From NCBI GenBank assembly GCA_047967505.1, contig CM106540.1: a DNA stretch of 64,000 bases. One strand, 5' to 3'. The notes under the pieces were generated by a model, which was given only the letters and a program-made list of their open reading frames with translations, was not told the origin of the DNA and did no database searches. Of this stretch, positions 10,811 to 22,039 are shown piece after piece (position 1 is the first letter of the stretch; the number at the start of each line of letters is the position of its first letter). A program made the translations under genes and the position numbers. This stretch comes from Dipteris shenzhenensis. Lineage: Eukaryota; Polypodiophyta; Polypodiopsida; Gleicheniales.

Positions 10811-11518
10811 GCTACTCTAATATGATAGTAGCCATCTCTTTTTATTGGATCCTTCAACATTGAAATTTTCAAATCTCCTCCATTTTAGAGCAACGTGGTT
10901 GTCTTCTGTCATTTCATTTGGATAGACATTTAATGTCTTCTTCTTCAGCTTCAAACTACAATGCATGTGCTGCTGCGAATGCATTCAATCCTATGCCACT
11001 CATGGTCTCCCTTTGAACAAACCACTAGCTCCCATAGAGACCTTAGGCTACAAAACTTGCCCTCCCTTGCAACACATGGTGAGGATCCAGGTGACCTACA
11101 GACTGCATATTCATTGGGGAGGCATGGGCATTGATCCCCATGGAGTAATGCTCCAACACAACCAAATCTCAAGTCATTCATAACTTGCTAGGCCAGGCCA
11201 AAGTCTATGTGTGTTTTGCAACAACAAACATTCCTATCTTTGAGTTTCCTGATGTACCAGGCCTTACAATGCTCAAATCTCCTCTGCTCAATTGAAATGT
11301 CGGGATTCTTATCCACAAACTTGAGATACAACTCCGTCTACTGCTGACCCAACATGTAGGAACAATAGAACAATGAGCCCCCTAAGGAAGGTCAGTGCCT
11401 TTTGTGGCTCCAATGTCAGGAGCCTCATCTGCATCATGTGTATTTGCCATCTCATCTTGAGACGTATCCAAAGAACCTGGGGCATCAAACAATTCCTCAT
11501 CCTCTGAGAGGTCAATGA
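10811..11518. other. No complete gene; possible N-terminal part of the transposase-like ghost
   Basis: Minus-strand frames at 10951-11181 contain a Cys-rich segment (CPCLPNEYAVC, then VVCSKGDHEWHRIEC). It may be the start of the ghost at 9512-10810, linked by frameshifts. The acidic stretch DLSEDEELFDAPGSLDTS reads on the minus strand near 11450-11515. Nothing else was recognised. Confidence 0.35.
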
Positions 11519-11842
11519 TCATGATGAGCTTGGCAGAACCACTTTGCGCATCTTGCACACATTCCTGTGCTCAAGAGTCCATTTCTCGCCACATTTAAAA
11601 CATAAGTTCACCTTCTTTCTGCTCTCCATTATTGCCCGTGTATGCTGTTTTATCTCAACCTGCTCATTTCCAGTAGTAGGGTTGCCTCCTTGTCCCCTCT
11701 CTTCTCCCCTCTCCCCCTTCCCTCTTTCTCTCATGGAAACACATTGCAACAATCTGGGAGCCGCTTGAGTGACACTTGCGGTTGGCTCGTGCCTTGCATT
11801 GATCTCACAAGGAGTAGCTTGGAGCGGAGGCTCCATCAGCAT
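11519..11842 (-). pseudogene. Gag-like fragment with CCHC zinc knuckle
   Basis: The 107-codon minus-strand frame ends with RKKVNLCFKCGEKWTLEHRN and a final Cys, a C-X2-C-X8-H-X4-C knuckle. The CFKCGEKW...H pattern is typical of plant Ty3/gypsy gag. The rest is Gly/Arg/Glu-rich linker. An acidic frame continues into 11450-11518 after a shift. No protease or RT follows, so it is an isolated fragment. Confidence 0.5.
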
Positions 11843-12576
11843 CTCTTCAACATCCCCATGACACGTGAGTCACCATTGAGACTACACATTTTTGGCACCG
11901 TTGCCATGGAATGGAGGTATGTTTTTGCGTTACACTTGCCTTCTTTTGTAATCTACCCATCGCACAAGGCTTCAAGCTTAACTTGAGCTTTGTTAGTGGA
12001 GTTGTATTAGAGGAAAGAGTGAAGAAGTGTGAGTTTGGATGGAAAAGTTAGGAAAACTATCATTTTCTATTGGAGAGTCCTTTTGATCATTTGAAGCTTG
12101 TTTTTTATGTTTCTTAGTGTTTTGAGTTGGTAGGAAGATAGTTTGAAAGATTGCTACGGAGTGTATGATGCTATTTGACACACAAAAAACAACTAAGAAT
12201 GATGATTCATGCTGAATTTTGAAGTTGTTTTGTGTGGTAAAACTCACCCCTCAATAAATCTTGCATTTTGGCTTGCAAAAGTTGTTTTTCTTTTAACTTT
12301 TTTTCACTGAGTAGGTAGACTAGGTAGTATAGCACTCCCCTAGCACAGAAAAACCTGAACAAAAACTCAAAATCCTTCAAAAATCATCAAAAACCAATCT
12401 AGCGTTTCTCTATCGCCATGGATCGGCGGCTTAGTGCTATCCCATCGATCAAACTTCATTGACCCAGTGCCATAGCCGTATCCTACCAACCTAACTTCTA
12501 ACCACACTTTAACCCATTGCCCTAATTAAATGCATGTCACAGTTAATTATCCCACCGGTCTGATAGCCATTGACCC
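11843..12576. other. No gene recognised
   Basis: AT-rich sequence with only short random frames up to about 12400. After that come short CCAT/ATCCCA-rich segments that lead into the repeat at 12713. Confidence 0.4.
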
Positions 12577-13380
12577 ATGGCCATAGCATCTATCCCCACG
12601 ACTATCACTATAACGTTATCCTGCCGATCGGCGTCTTCAGTTATCCCCACGTCCGTGACCATATTTGTATCCCGCCAACCGCGTGTGGTAAGGTCATCCC
12701 TCCGACTGCTTCCATCTTTCTATCCCCATGCCCATCACCATAATTATTCTGTCGACCCCATTACCATAATTATTCCCCATCTTTCTATCCCCATGCCCAT
12801 CACCATAATTATTCCTAGCTCTCACTCAGTAATAGGACCCCGACAGGAGGATCTATCTAGCTCCGATGAGATGGAGAGCTTGGATGAGGTAATGCAAGAC
12901 CCCTCGGGTCTAAGGGCTTCCGAAGCCCCCTTCACTAGTGTGGCCTCTCCCAACTCTCCCACACCTTCTATAGCATCTAGGTTAAGAGGTACGTTCTCCT
13001 ACATATTCAGATGTTTAGGCCAAACAGAGTCGGCAGACCTAGAGAACCTCTTCGTCGGCATGTCTGCAGGAAGGGAAGGTCAGCAACATCCAGTTCTTGA
13101 AATGTAGATCGAGACGAAAACCACCTTTGTGGACCCAAGACCCTCCTCCTTCACAAGGCACCCTCAATGGGAATGCATGGATGATGAAGATCCATGGATG
13201 AGGGACTTTCAAGGGCAAGACCCCAACCAAGGGGATGGGAGAGGCTTCAAAGGAGGGGCATCTTATGAACCTCCAATAGTCCATGTGCGACCAACTTTCG
13301 TCAACTATCGGGCTCCACAAGTTCCACCTTATGACCTCATTGACTGTCTTGAGAGACAAAGAATGACTCACCGTGATTGA
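12577..13380 (+). pseudogene. Open frame with a single in-frame TAG, gag-like N-terminus (unrecognised)
   Basis: A plus-strand frame runs from ATG 12577 to TAG 13105-13107. It continues in the same frame (13108-13380) to a TGA, about 267 codons with one stop. The first third is low-complexity Ile/Thr/Pro sequence encoded by the short repeats and may be non-coding. The latter part (SLDEVMQDPSGLRASEA, then DDEDPWMRDFQGQDPNQGD, ending LIDCLERQRMTHRD) is acidic and Pro-rich with good coding character. It resembles a retroelement gag leader or linker in composition only. No knuckle or protease follows. A real start may be the ATG at 12871. Confidence 0.4.
12713..12814. repeat. 37 bp direct repeat
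   Basis: The segment CATCTTTCTATCCCCATGCC and the 17 bases after it occur at 12713-12749 and again at 12778-12814. A partial copy (ACCATAATTATTC) lies between them. Confidence 0.8.
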
Positions 13381-13396
13381 CCTACCACAATTTGTG

Positions 13397-13423
13397 TAGA
13401 GAGAGAGAGAGAGAGAGAGAGAC
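13397..13423. repeat. (GA)n microsatellite
   Basis: Thirteen perfect GA units. Confidence 0.95.
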
Positions 13424-13949
13424 TCACTTCTACTTCTTTTTGGCCTAAAAAGATTGAAAGCCTATTCTACAACTACAATTGACAAAGCTGCTATGTACAA
13501 CCATCCCTAGCAATGCTAAGACAAATTACAAGACTACTTACAACCAAGGCAAGGCCAGCTAGAGGCAACTATGTAGTGCACCAAAATGCATGACAACTAG
13601 TTAGCAACTAATGCAAAGGGCATCTATAGCACATAAGTGACACAATCATCAATGAAGAAGTGGAGGAAAACAACAAGCCACATACACAAAGAAGTACACT
13701 ACCAATGTTATTATTCTCTCTTAGCCAGACTACAAATTTTTTGTTGAAAGCGAACAAAAAAATTGGAGAGTACCATATCTTTGAGTTGTGAGAGCATGGA
13801 AATTCCACTCTCTCATAGGGGAAACTCAAAAGGAATTGAAATTTATTTATGGAAAAAGTCAATTAGTTAGTATTTTGCATATGATACTAATTTGACTCCA
13901 AGAAAATTGATTAGGATGTTTAGGGAATTATTGAGTTCCTAGATTTATT
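13424..13949. other. No gene recognised
   Basis: AT-rich, short random frames only. Confidence 0.4.
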
Positions 13950-14330
13950 TTGTAGAGCTCGAGGTCAATAATTAATCATACAAAATCAAGGTATGCTAAT
14001 TTTAATCAAGATGAAAAGAGGGTGCTAGAACATCTTGGTTGCAAAAAGAAACCCACATGGACTATTTTTAGACTCCTTGGCATTCCTATGGATTTCAAAG
14101 TAATCATGAAAAGTAGGTGGGACAGATTCAAGAAAAAACTGGATAGATGGAGAGGACTTTCAAAAAGGTAGGAAGATGGTCCTAAATCGTTGCATCTACT
14201 CAATCGCAATTTTTCTTTCTTTCTTGCTAGTCACCTTCTAAAGCAAGCCTTGACAAGTTCATCAATAGTAACTACAAGTCTTTTGCGTGTAAAGGAAACA
14301 AACAAATATCAAAGGCTAGAAGGAAATTTT
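13950..14330 (+). pseudogene. LINE reverse transcriptase C-terminal remnant
   Basis: The plus strand reads WTIFRLLGIPMDFKV, then KSRWDRFKKKLDRWRGLSKR (about 14060-14170). This matches the conserved segment after the RT core of plant L1-type LINEs (F-LG-P---K-----W--------L--W---LS--GR). Upstream, with frameshifts, come fragments like GLEVN...KIKVC. A TAG ends the clean stretch. The same motif occurs on the opposite strand at 49100-49170, so two relics of one LINE family flank much of the window. Confidence 0.6.
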
Positions 14331-14899
14331 TCATAAGGCCCAATCTTGAATGTGGGCTAGGTGTAGTAGATATTTAGGCAACTGCCACCATCACACATGG
14401 AGGTATATCATAATTTTACTCTTTCCTAGGCAAAATAATAATGCAAGAATCTATTTTATCTTTTGAGAATGATCATCACTAAATTCTTCCCTCAAGGCAA
14501 ACCAAAAAGGCACCTTAAAGAATGAATTCATCATGGCCTTTTTCTCCATTGGCTGTTGCAAATTCGAGAGCTTCAAGGTAGTGAATAGCCTCCTACTTTC
14601 CATTCATGGTCGAGGTCATGGCATATTGTAGGATAGCTAACTTTGAAGCTAGCAATGATACACCAACAACTTGTTATTTTTCGTTTCTATAGTAGTCTTG
14701 CTATTCAATCATCAAATCACTACTTCCTATAGATCTTTTGAGCAGATTATGTGCACACAATGTTGTTTTCATTACTGTATGTAGAATTGACCTCCAATTG
14801 AGATGGGCATTCCATTGGACAAATTTGCATAACTATTGAGACAGACTATAGTAAGAGTCTATCTTAGAGTGGTATTACACAGAGCTACCGAGTATTCAG
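14331..14899. other. No gene recognised
   Basis: Short random frames only. The region could be further decayed LINE or gypsy sequence. Confidence 0.3.
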
Positions 14900-16420
14900 T
14901 AGACCTTCTATTGCATCATCGGTCCCTTATGTACTCCAATGTATCTTGGAAGCTAGGAGTGCATAGTTGACACTCATCCAATCAACTATTTTCTACCCTC
15001 ATACTACTCTTTAACTCTTCTTCCACAATATATCTAGCATCATCTATTGAACAGGTGGGGCTCAATATTAGCTATTGAGGGAAAAGTCTACCTTCTTGTA
15101 CTGGAGATAGAGAAAATTGTGGGATTCCTTATAGGATAGTATGGTTTATCCAAAACTTCTCAAGCTTTGCCAATCAGCCCAGAAAAGCAAACAATCTCTA
15201 AGAATGCAAGGGTAGAGTAGTGCTTGTTAAGTTGATGCTCACAATCCCTATCCTCCATTATATTGTGCCTCATTAGCTAGGGGGATACCGTGTGGGCAGC
15301 AATGTGCTCAAGGGTTATTAGTGCCAAAGAATCCTCCTCACTAAGGAGTCACAAAGTGTGGCCCAATTATGTTGGATGTGGCTCTTGTTTCATGTATCCT
15401 CATTGAAGTAGGGCTAGGTCAAGGGTGTTTAGTGCTAAGGCTTGAATGGGTGTAGCTTGGATGTAGCATTTTGGCTCTTGACAAACCTCTTGGACTTTTT
15501 GGTATGCTGCGACTTATCTAGTCCCTCAACTTTCTTCATCCCGCTTTGTACCTCCACATTTGGTGTGTTTCTCCATGGGCACGTGACTATACTCTAGAAT
15601 GTTTATTGGGGAGCTACTTCTTGCTATCTTGGTGACCTTGGGGCCCTTATTAATTGATGCCTACACATTCAATTCCATCTCCAAAGTCATAGTGGGTGAG
15701 AGGCTGCATGGCTAGAACAGTCTTCCTTTTGTAACACCAACATAGATATTAAGGCTTTTTGTTGGTTAAGGTCCTTATCACACTATATAGAAGTGCTTTT
15801 CTAGAGCAAACCCTATGCTTTAGGATTCATAGGTGGGAGCCAAGATTACAATGTGCCTAGCCATGAGCACATGCCTAAAGTTGGTTCTCAAAGTTCTTGC
15901 AAAAAATGGCCAATGAATGGAGTTCATGCTAGCTCTCATAGGTAGCTAGCACCTTGGCCATCAACTGCTTACACTCCTCTTGAGCTTGATATACTTAGAT
16001 AAAAATGTGAAGAATGGTTGGATGGATATTTTTAGAATTTGATTGATCAAGTAACCCTAAGGCATTATAGCTACTCTCCTAGAAATACAATTCACGGTGC
16101 TATGCATCCAAGATAGGGTGGATAGTGATGCCAATGGAAGAAGGAGAATTGTTTTAGATAAACACCATGCATTCGTCAATCAAGGAGTGATGTTGAGTAG
16201 CTATAGGTATTGACAATTTCATTTGACTCTACCACATTGAAGGAGTTGATCCAAGGGAGAAGTGCAAAGGCATGGAATCAATTTCTCTTCAGCATCACCT
16301 GGCTCATAGAAGTCCAATCAATGACATGAGTGGATAGTGCGTGAGACATCTACTTGTGGTGGCATTTCTTGATGGGCATGAGTTGATCTCAATTTGAGAA
16401 AGAAGCCATGGTAGAAGGAA
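14900..16420 (-). pseudogene. Heavily decayed minus-strand coding region next to a gypsy integrase relic
   Basis: Minus-strand frames stay protein-like over long stretches with scattered stops and shifts. Examples are ESSYNALGLLDQSN, QAQEECKQLMAKVLATYES and, further left, SEEDSLALITLEH and EDRDCEHQLNKHYS. In transcription direction it lies just after the integrase C-terminus at 16693-17146, where gypsy elements sometimes carry an extra 3' reading frame. It could instead be the gag of another element. I do not recognise the protein. Confidence 0.35.
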
Positions 16421-16692
16421 GGAGAAACATAGGAGATTGAATGATGGAATAGGGACAAGCTCAGATCAAGACTCGAGTGCAAAAGCAATGAAGGAAAATA
16501 TTATTGAACAATAAATGCTACATGAAAAAGTGTCTTTTATAAATGAGAGTGCCATCATTGTCTATGGTGCATGGAATATCCCAATTTGAATTAACCAACC
16601 ATTGTGTGTATGATGGTTCTCATTGATTGCTTGAATTAGAGTACTTTACTTGTGTGAAGGAAGTTAATGATGATTGTTTCTTAAAGGGGATA

Positions 16693-17146
16693 TTAAAAAA
16701 TTGCCAGGTGGTAAGGTTTAACTTGTTTATCATTAAAAAGCACGTGGATGGTGCAACCTTCTAAGTCAATGAATTGAACAATGTCCTTGGTGAAGACCTC
16801 AATGAGCCTATAGGAACCATTCCATCCCAACTTAAGGTTGGGATTAAGGGGGCCAAGCTTGGCATTGTAAAAGAGAACAAGCATACCCTTTTTAAGATTC
16901 TTCGTCAAAATGTGCCTATCATGCCTTGAATTTTTGTTAGCTAATTTCAAGTGTACCAATAAGAGTGCTCCTTTGTGTGGGACAATGCCTTGTTGAGGTG
17001 GCATGTGGCATTATGCCTAGGTCATAGGTGGTTTTGATTTGAAAAAGGTTGTTCCAATTTGAAAAATCGGGAAGGAATACCATGGATTTGGGGAGGAAAA
17101 GCACTAGGAGTGGGGAGGGACCACTATGTGCTACCATGTATCCCAA
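16693..17146 (-). pseudogene. Ty3/gypsy integrase C-terminal domain
   Basis: The minus strand reads KKGMLVLFYNAKLG, WNGSYRLIEVF, VQFIDLEGCTIHVLFND and KQVKPY. This is the post-core domain of plant gypsy integrases (GDLVLLYDSK...W-GPY-V...LNG...LKPY). The integrase core and RT are absent upstream, so this is a truncated relic. A TAG near 17006 interrupts it. Confidence 0.75.
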
Positions 17147-18390
17147 AATTCAAAATTTTGGGAGGGGTTTCCTTGAAGGGAAGTGCAAGTGGGGCTCTAT
17201 GTGGGCTGGAAATGTCGATGCACTATGCATGGATAGAAGTACAGTGCAGGCCATGCATTGCATGAGCTCACCACCTATACAAGCACTCCAAGTGGGTGCA
17301 CAATTAATGCTCTATGCCCACATCCAAAAATGGAATCCACAACTTGGCCCCCACCCTTGGACCCTTTCCACTAAGCCAACAAGCCATTCATGTAATCCAT
17401 TTGTTGAGAGCTTCAATATATTTAAATCTAAGTCATAGCTTTTTTTACTACTTCCTCATAAGTGATTGCAAAACCATCACTAGCCTACCAAAACCACCAT
17501 AGCCTCCACTATTATGACCACTCCACTTAGGTTTGGATCACTTTTTTGTATCTTCCATTGATCCATAACTTACAAGGACCTTTTGAAACCCCTTTTCTCC
17601 CTTCATGGGAGTTAGTCCACACATTTTGCATTTTTCATCTCCATTATCTATGCTCTCCAGGGATGTTTTATCGAAGCTATGCTTCTATATTAATATAAAA
17701 TCTTGGCAAAATTTTTCAAGCTCATTTTTTTAGTTTTTGCATAAAAGTTTCAAATCTTGGCGATTGTTTCAAACATTTATTTTTATTAGTACATACAAAC
17801 TTTTGATGCCAATATAAAATTTTAGCATCTTAACAAAACTAACTTGAAAAAGTCATCCATGATGATCTCCCTTATCTTTTCTCTCCCCTCTAGAGTTAGT
17901 CCACACTCCTTTGTAGAGAATTAACCAAAGAAAAAGAGGACATTTCCTTTGGAGTAGACCTATTATAGATTCTTCCAAATTTGGTACTCAAACATGTTTT
18001 GTTGTCAAATATTCTCACTTACTATTGATAACTATGACCCAACCCTGAATATTTACTCTAGGTCATTTGAGTTGTGGGGATGGGAAAAAAGTTAGTAGCA
18101 CCAACCCAACTGAACTCTTTCATGTATACTAAGGAGGTACCTCCTTTCGAATATGTTGTCCTAGTCCATAGATCTAATATACTCCTAATAATATCATAAT
18201 CTTGGTTAGACAATCTAAACTCTCTCCTTATTTTCAACCAATTGGTCACTATGCCTTAGTTGCCCCCAACTTTGTACACCTATTTCAAATAGCTGGCTAG
18301 CTAGCTATCATAAGTTCTCTATCTCCAAGTGAGGCAAATTTCTGTATAGCAAATACCAACATAGAAATTAGCATCATAAAAACACCCTTG
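17147..18390. other. No gene; AT-rich decayed repeat DNA
   Basis: Small internal repeats occur at 17650-17830 (AAATCTTGGC variants). A minus-strand frame at 18058-18249 contains KIRREFRLSNQDYDI. This resembles a peptide encoded on the minus strand at about 45870-45910 (KIGREFRLSNKDKP), so it belongs to an unassigned dispersed repeat. Confidence 0.4.
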
Positions 18391-18797
18391 CTTGAGAGAA
18401 AAATCTAACTCTTGATTATCTCAAAGGCCTTCCATAGTGAGCTCCACATTAAGCTACCCTTAGTGATGTAGGGTTCAGGTTGCGTGTGGTTGATAAAATA
18501 GGATAGCTCCTTCACTTAATGGCCCTTAAAGGCCAGACATTGAGAAGCTCCTTAATAAGAGCTTGGCCTAGTTAGCTCTAGGTTAAGGATTGCTTGAGGG
18601 AAGAATCTAACTCTTCATTACCACCTCAAAGACCTTCCATAGTGAACTCCAATAAGTTTCCCTTAGTGCTGCAGGGTTCAAGCCTCAGTTGCATATGGCT
18701 CATAAAATAGGATAGTTCCTCCACTTAATGTCCCTTAAAGGCCAAACATTGAGAAGTTCCTTAATAAGAGTTGGGCCTAGTTAGCTCTAGGTTAAGT
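18391..18797. repeat. Tandem duplication, period about 202 bp, two copies
   Basis: Copy 1 (18391-18592) and copy 2 (18593-18797) both run from CTTGAG(A/G)GA...AATCTAACTCTT to GGCCTAGTTAGCTCTAGGTT. They differ by substitutions and small indels. No coding frame was seen. Confidence 0.8.
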
Positions 18798-19954
18798 ATT
18801 GCTTTGACTATCTAAGAAGCTGCTACCTTGGATGTTGCTTGTTGGAATGGCCACTATGGAAATTGAAGTGTTGAGGATTCATACATCAAGAATGAGACAA
18901 ACCCTAGTCTGTACAGGCATATTTGATTGCTTTATCATGTTTTCTTTTCTTCTTTCCTATACTTTGACGTCTTAGAAATCCATGCTCAAAATTGAGCTTT
19001 TAATATTCTCGCTTTCCCTACTTTACTTCTTAAAAAGAAAAACCAAAATCTAGCTTTTGACTTATTTGTTGTGAGAATCCTTCTTAAGGTCTACCCTAAT
19101 CAAATCTAAAATTCAAGGTTAGCACTAAGAGTGCAAGCTAGCTCACCACCCAACCTTAGGTTGTGTTCCTCAAATCACCTTCAAGCCAAGGGCTAGAGAA
19201 CCTCTCCACAATGAGTCTTATACCACCAGCACCTACCCAATGAGAGGTTCTCAACAAGACTATCTATATATAGCCATGCTTGTGGTAGAAGAAAATTCTC
19301 TCTATTCCAAGATAGACCACCAAAAGTGTATCCATAAGACTTTTATTCATAATAAAACATAGGCACACTTTTATAGTGGTAATAGAAGTGCATCCACACA
19401 ATCATTCTGATATTTATACCTAGCCTCAATTATGTAGTGATAACTACAACAATTCGTCTATAAATAGCTACTAGGCCAATTGTGACAATTCTAAGCCTTT
19501 TTAACTAATTTTCAGAGCTAGACACTTGTCTATCTATGAAACCCTAACCTTGATTCCCCTTAACGCTCTCAAATCAGTCCCATAGATTAGCATCTAGGTG
19601 CATAACACACATTTCCTATTCAGATATTTATTTTCATGCAAATTGATTTGAGAAAAAAAATATCAAGACTTTGACTCATCGACTAAACTCCTAAATATAT
19701 TAGAAATTTGACTCAAACTAAGCCACCAAATCGATAGCCAAAGACAAGCTCGTAGAGTGATATCTCTATCTCTAAAAATCATGTGGCAGTACCAATCCAT
19801 CAAGAGGAACCCATCTAAGCACCCTATTGCTAAAAATCCAATTGAGCTCCAATTGGCAAGAAACAAATATAATAAATCTCTACATCACGATAGCTCTTAA
19901 CATGTTCCTTGAAGCACTCTCTCAGAAAATGGTAACTCTTGAATCCTCCATCCA
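18798..19954. other. No gene recognised
   Basis: AT-rich with short random frames on both strands. No repeat or retroelement motif was identified. Confidence 0.4.
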
Positions 19955-20115
19955 TACTTAGATCTAGTAAAAATCTTTGTACCTAAGGGATAATATAACT
20001 TGGATTTGATAAAAATATTTATACCTAAGGGATAATATAGCATACTTCCCTAAGGAATAATATATAAAAATCTTTGTATCTAAGGAATAATATAACATAC
20101 TTCCCTAAAGTAAAC
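19955..20115. repeat. Short tandem repeats (TAAGGGATAATATA type)
   Basis: Four imperfect copies of AAAATCTTTGTA-CTAAGG(G)AATAATATA, and two of CATACTTCCCTAA, occur within 160 bp. Confidence 0.7.
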
Positions 20116-22012
20116 ATTAACAAATGCATTCAAGTAAATACCCTCAACGTAGAACTCATCCTTGCGGTGATCATTAACATCATCATCATTTGTCTCCCTT
20201 GCTTCTTGCTCTGGTGAAAATTTAAGTTTTGTTTTTGGAGTAGTGAAAAGCTTCATAGGGTCTTTTTGCAATGATATGTAGTCGATTCTTTATATTCATC
20301 CACAATTTTTGTGAGGTTTCCATCAGCTGTATTTTTAAATCATGTATGTCTGTACTAGACATAAAGATGCCATCTACTTCCTTAACCATTTATTGTAGTT
20401 TCTTTTCAACATTCTCCAATGCTTTGATTCTCACTGTAAGAATGATATTGTCCACCTACTGCATGACCTATCCCTCTGCAATCTTTTGTAGTTCACTAAA
20501 GAATTCTAAATTCATCTCTTCCAACCATTTTTGAATGGTAGGTAAACATGTATGTTGGAAAGATACAATTTTTTGCAATTTTTCAAACTGATCCTCTTTT
20601 TGAGATTTGTATGTGGCATAATCGGTCTTCACCACATCCAATTCTTTCTTCATTGCTTCAAATTGTTTGTGCTTCTCTCTATGCATTACAACCTATCGCA
20701 TCAATTCCTCTTTGTCCTTCTACAAGTTTTGCAATTGAGAAACAAATTGTTCCCATATTCCACTCTGTTGATCATGAAATGAGTGAATTATTCCCATAGC
20801 ATGCTCCACTTCCTTAATGGAGACAGCCTAAGATAGGCCAACACTCAAACCTGGTTTGGAAGATGATATGTTTGGTTGTTGTGGAACTGGCAAAACATGG
20901 ACCTTAATGGCAGATTAATCCTCCTGTACTGTAGCAACATATTTCTTCATGTTCAGTTTTACTTTCTTACTCATTTTTTCATCCATAGTCATCGTTAGCA
21001 ACTCAGCACCCCCAACAGGTGCATCCCACAAGGCATCAGATAGTGGTGTTCCAAATGCCACCATGTAAAGCCTCATCTGTGTTGTACTTTGCGGCCTTGT
21101 AGTCATTGAAAGACTGCCACTTTTGCTCATCTTCAATGCTATCACATTTTACTTTTGTTCTAGTCTCCTCATTCGAATTTGGGATTTCTCTTATGAACAC
21201 GGAAGAGTTTTTATTGCTGTAATATAAGTTGTCCTTTGCTTCTAAATAATGTCAAACTCAACATGCTGTCTTCATCTCATTTTAACAATTGCGCAAGTCT
21301 ATAATTGATTGAATCCTCGGGAGAAAGTCTGTGCTCCACAGCTATTTGGATACGTCCTGTAATAAACTCCATATGTACAATAGCCTCACACCCATAAACC
21401 AATTAAAAGGGGTCATACTTGTAGTGACCTTATAAGCTGTTCTTAGAGCCCACAAAACTAAATCCAATTTATGATCCAATCACTTGAATTATCTGCTAAT
21501 GTTCTCTTCAAAATCTTCTTCATGATTTTATTGGAGCTTTTAGCTTGACCATTTCCTTGTGGATAATAGGCTATTACTATTGGTTTCTTGCGTAATACCA
21601 TATGTGTCGACTTAGTCAGTTTTCTTATTGTCTTATTAATGAAGTGTGAACCCCGATCAAAAAGAATCTCAATGGGTACCCTAAATCTTGCTATTATGTT
21701 GTGATAAAGTAACCATGCTACACTCTTTAAACTTATTATCCTTAAGTGCCACTGCCTCCACCCATTTTGTGCAATAGTCAATTGCCCCAAGGATGTATCG
21801 ACGATTACTTATAGATTTTGTAAGTGGTTTAATGGAGCCTACAAAGTACAGCCCCCATTTTTGAAATGGGCCCAAAGGAAGAATAGGCTAATGTGGCATC
21901 CTATCAGCATCCAAGGGTCTATCATCTCTTTGGCAAGGTAAACATTCATTTGCATATTGGTGAGCATCCTTCAAGACTGTGGACCACCAGAGACCGGCTT
22001 GCATGATGAGGA
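20116..22012 (-). mobile_element. Ty3/gypsy remnant: integrase followed by a coiled-coil frame
   Basis: On the minus strand a zinc-finger-like segment (ANECLPCQRDDRP, about 21900-21960) leads into an integrase core. It includes [20 protein letters not shown] (first Asp kept), EILFDRGSHFINKTI (second Asp kept) and YYPQGNGQAKSSNK, where the usual catalytic Glu after GQA is Lys. The rest of the domain is shifted and stopped down to about 21250. Below it, from 21145 to about 20280, one minus-strand frame with several stops encodes an unusual coiled-coil protein (for example KHKQFEAMKKELDVVKTDYA) instead of the normal integrase C-terminus. The right end is cut at about 22012 by the next gypsy element. 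Confidence 0.75.
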
Positions 22013-22039
22013 GATTTGAATTTAGTGGATCAACACGAA

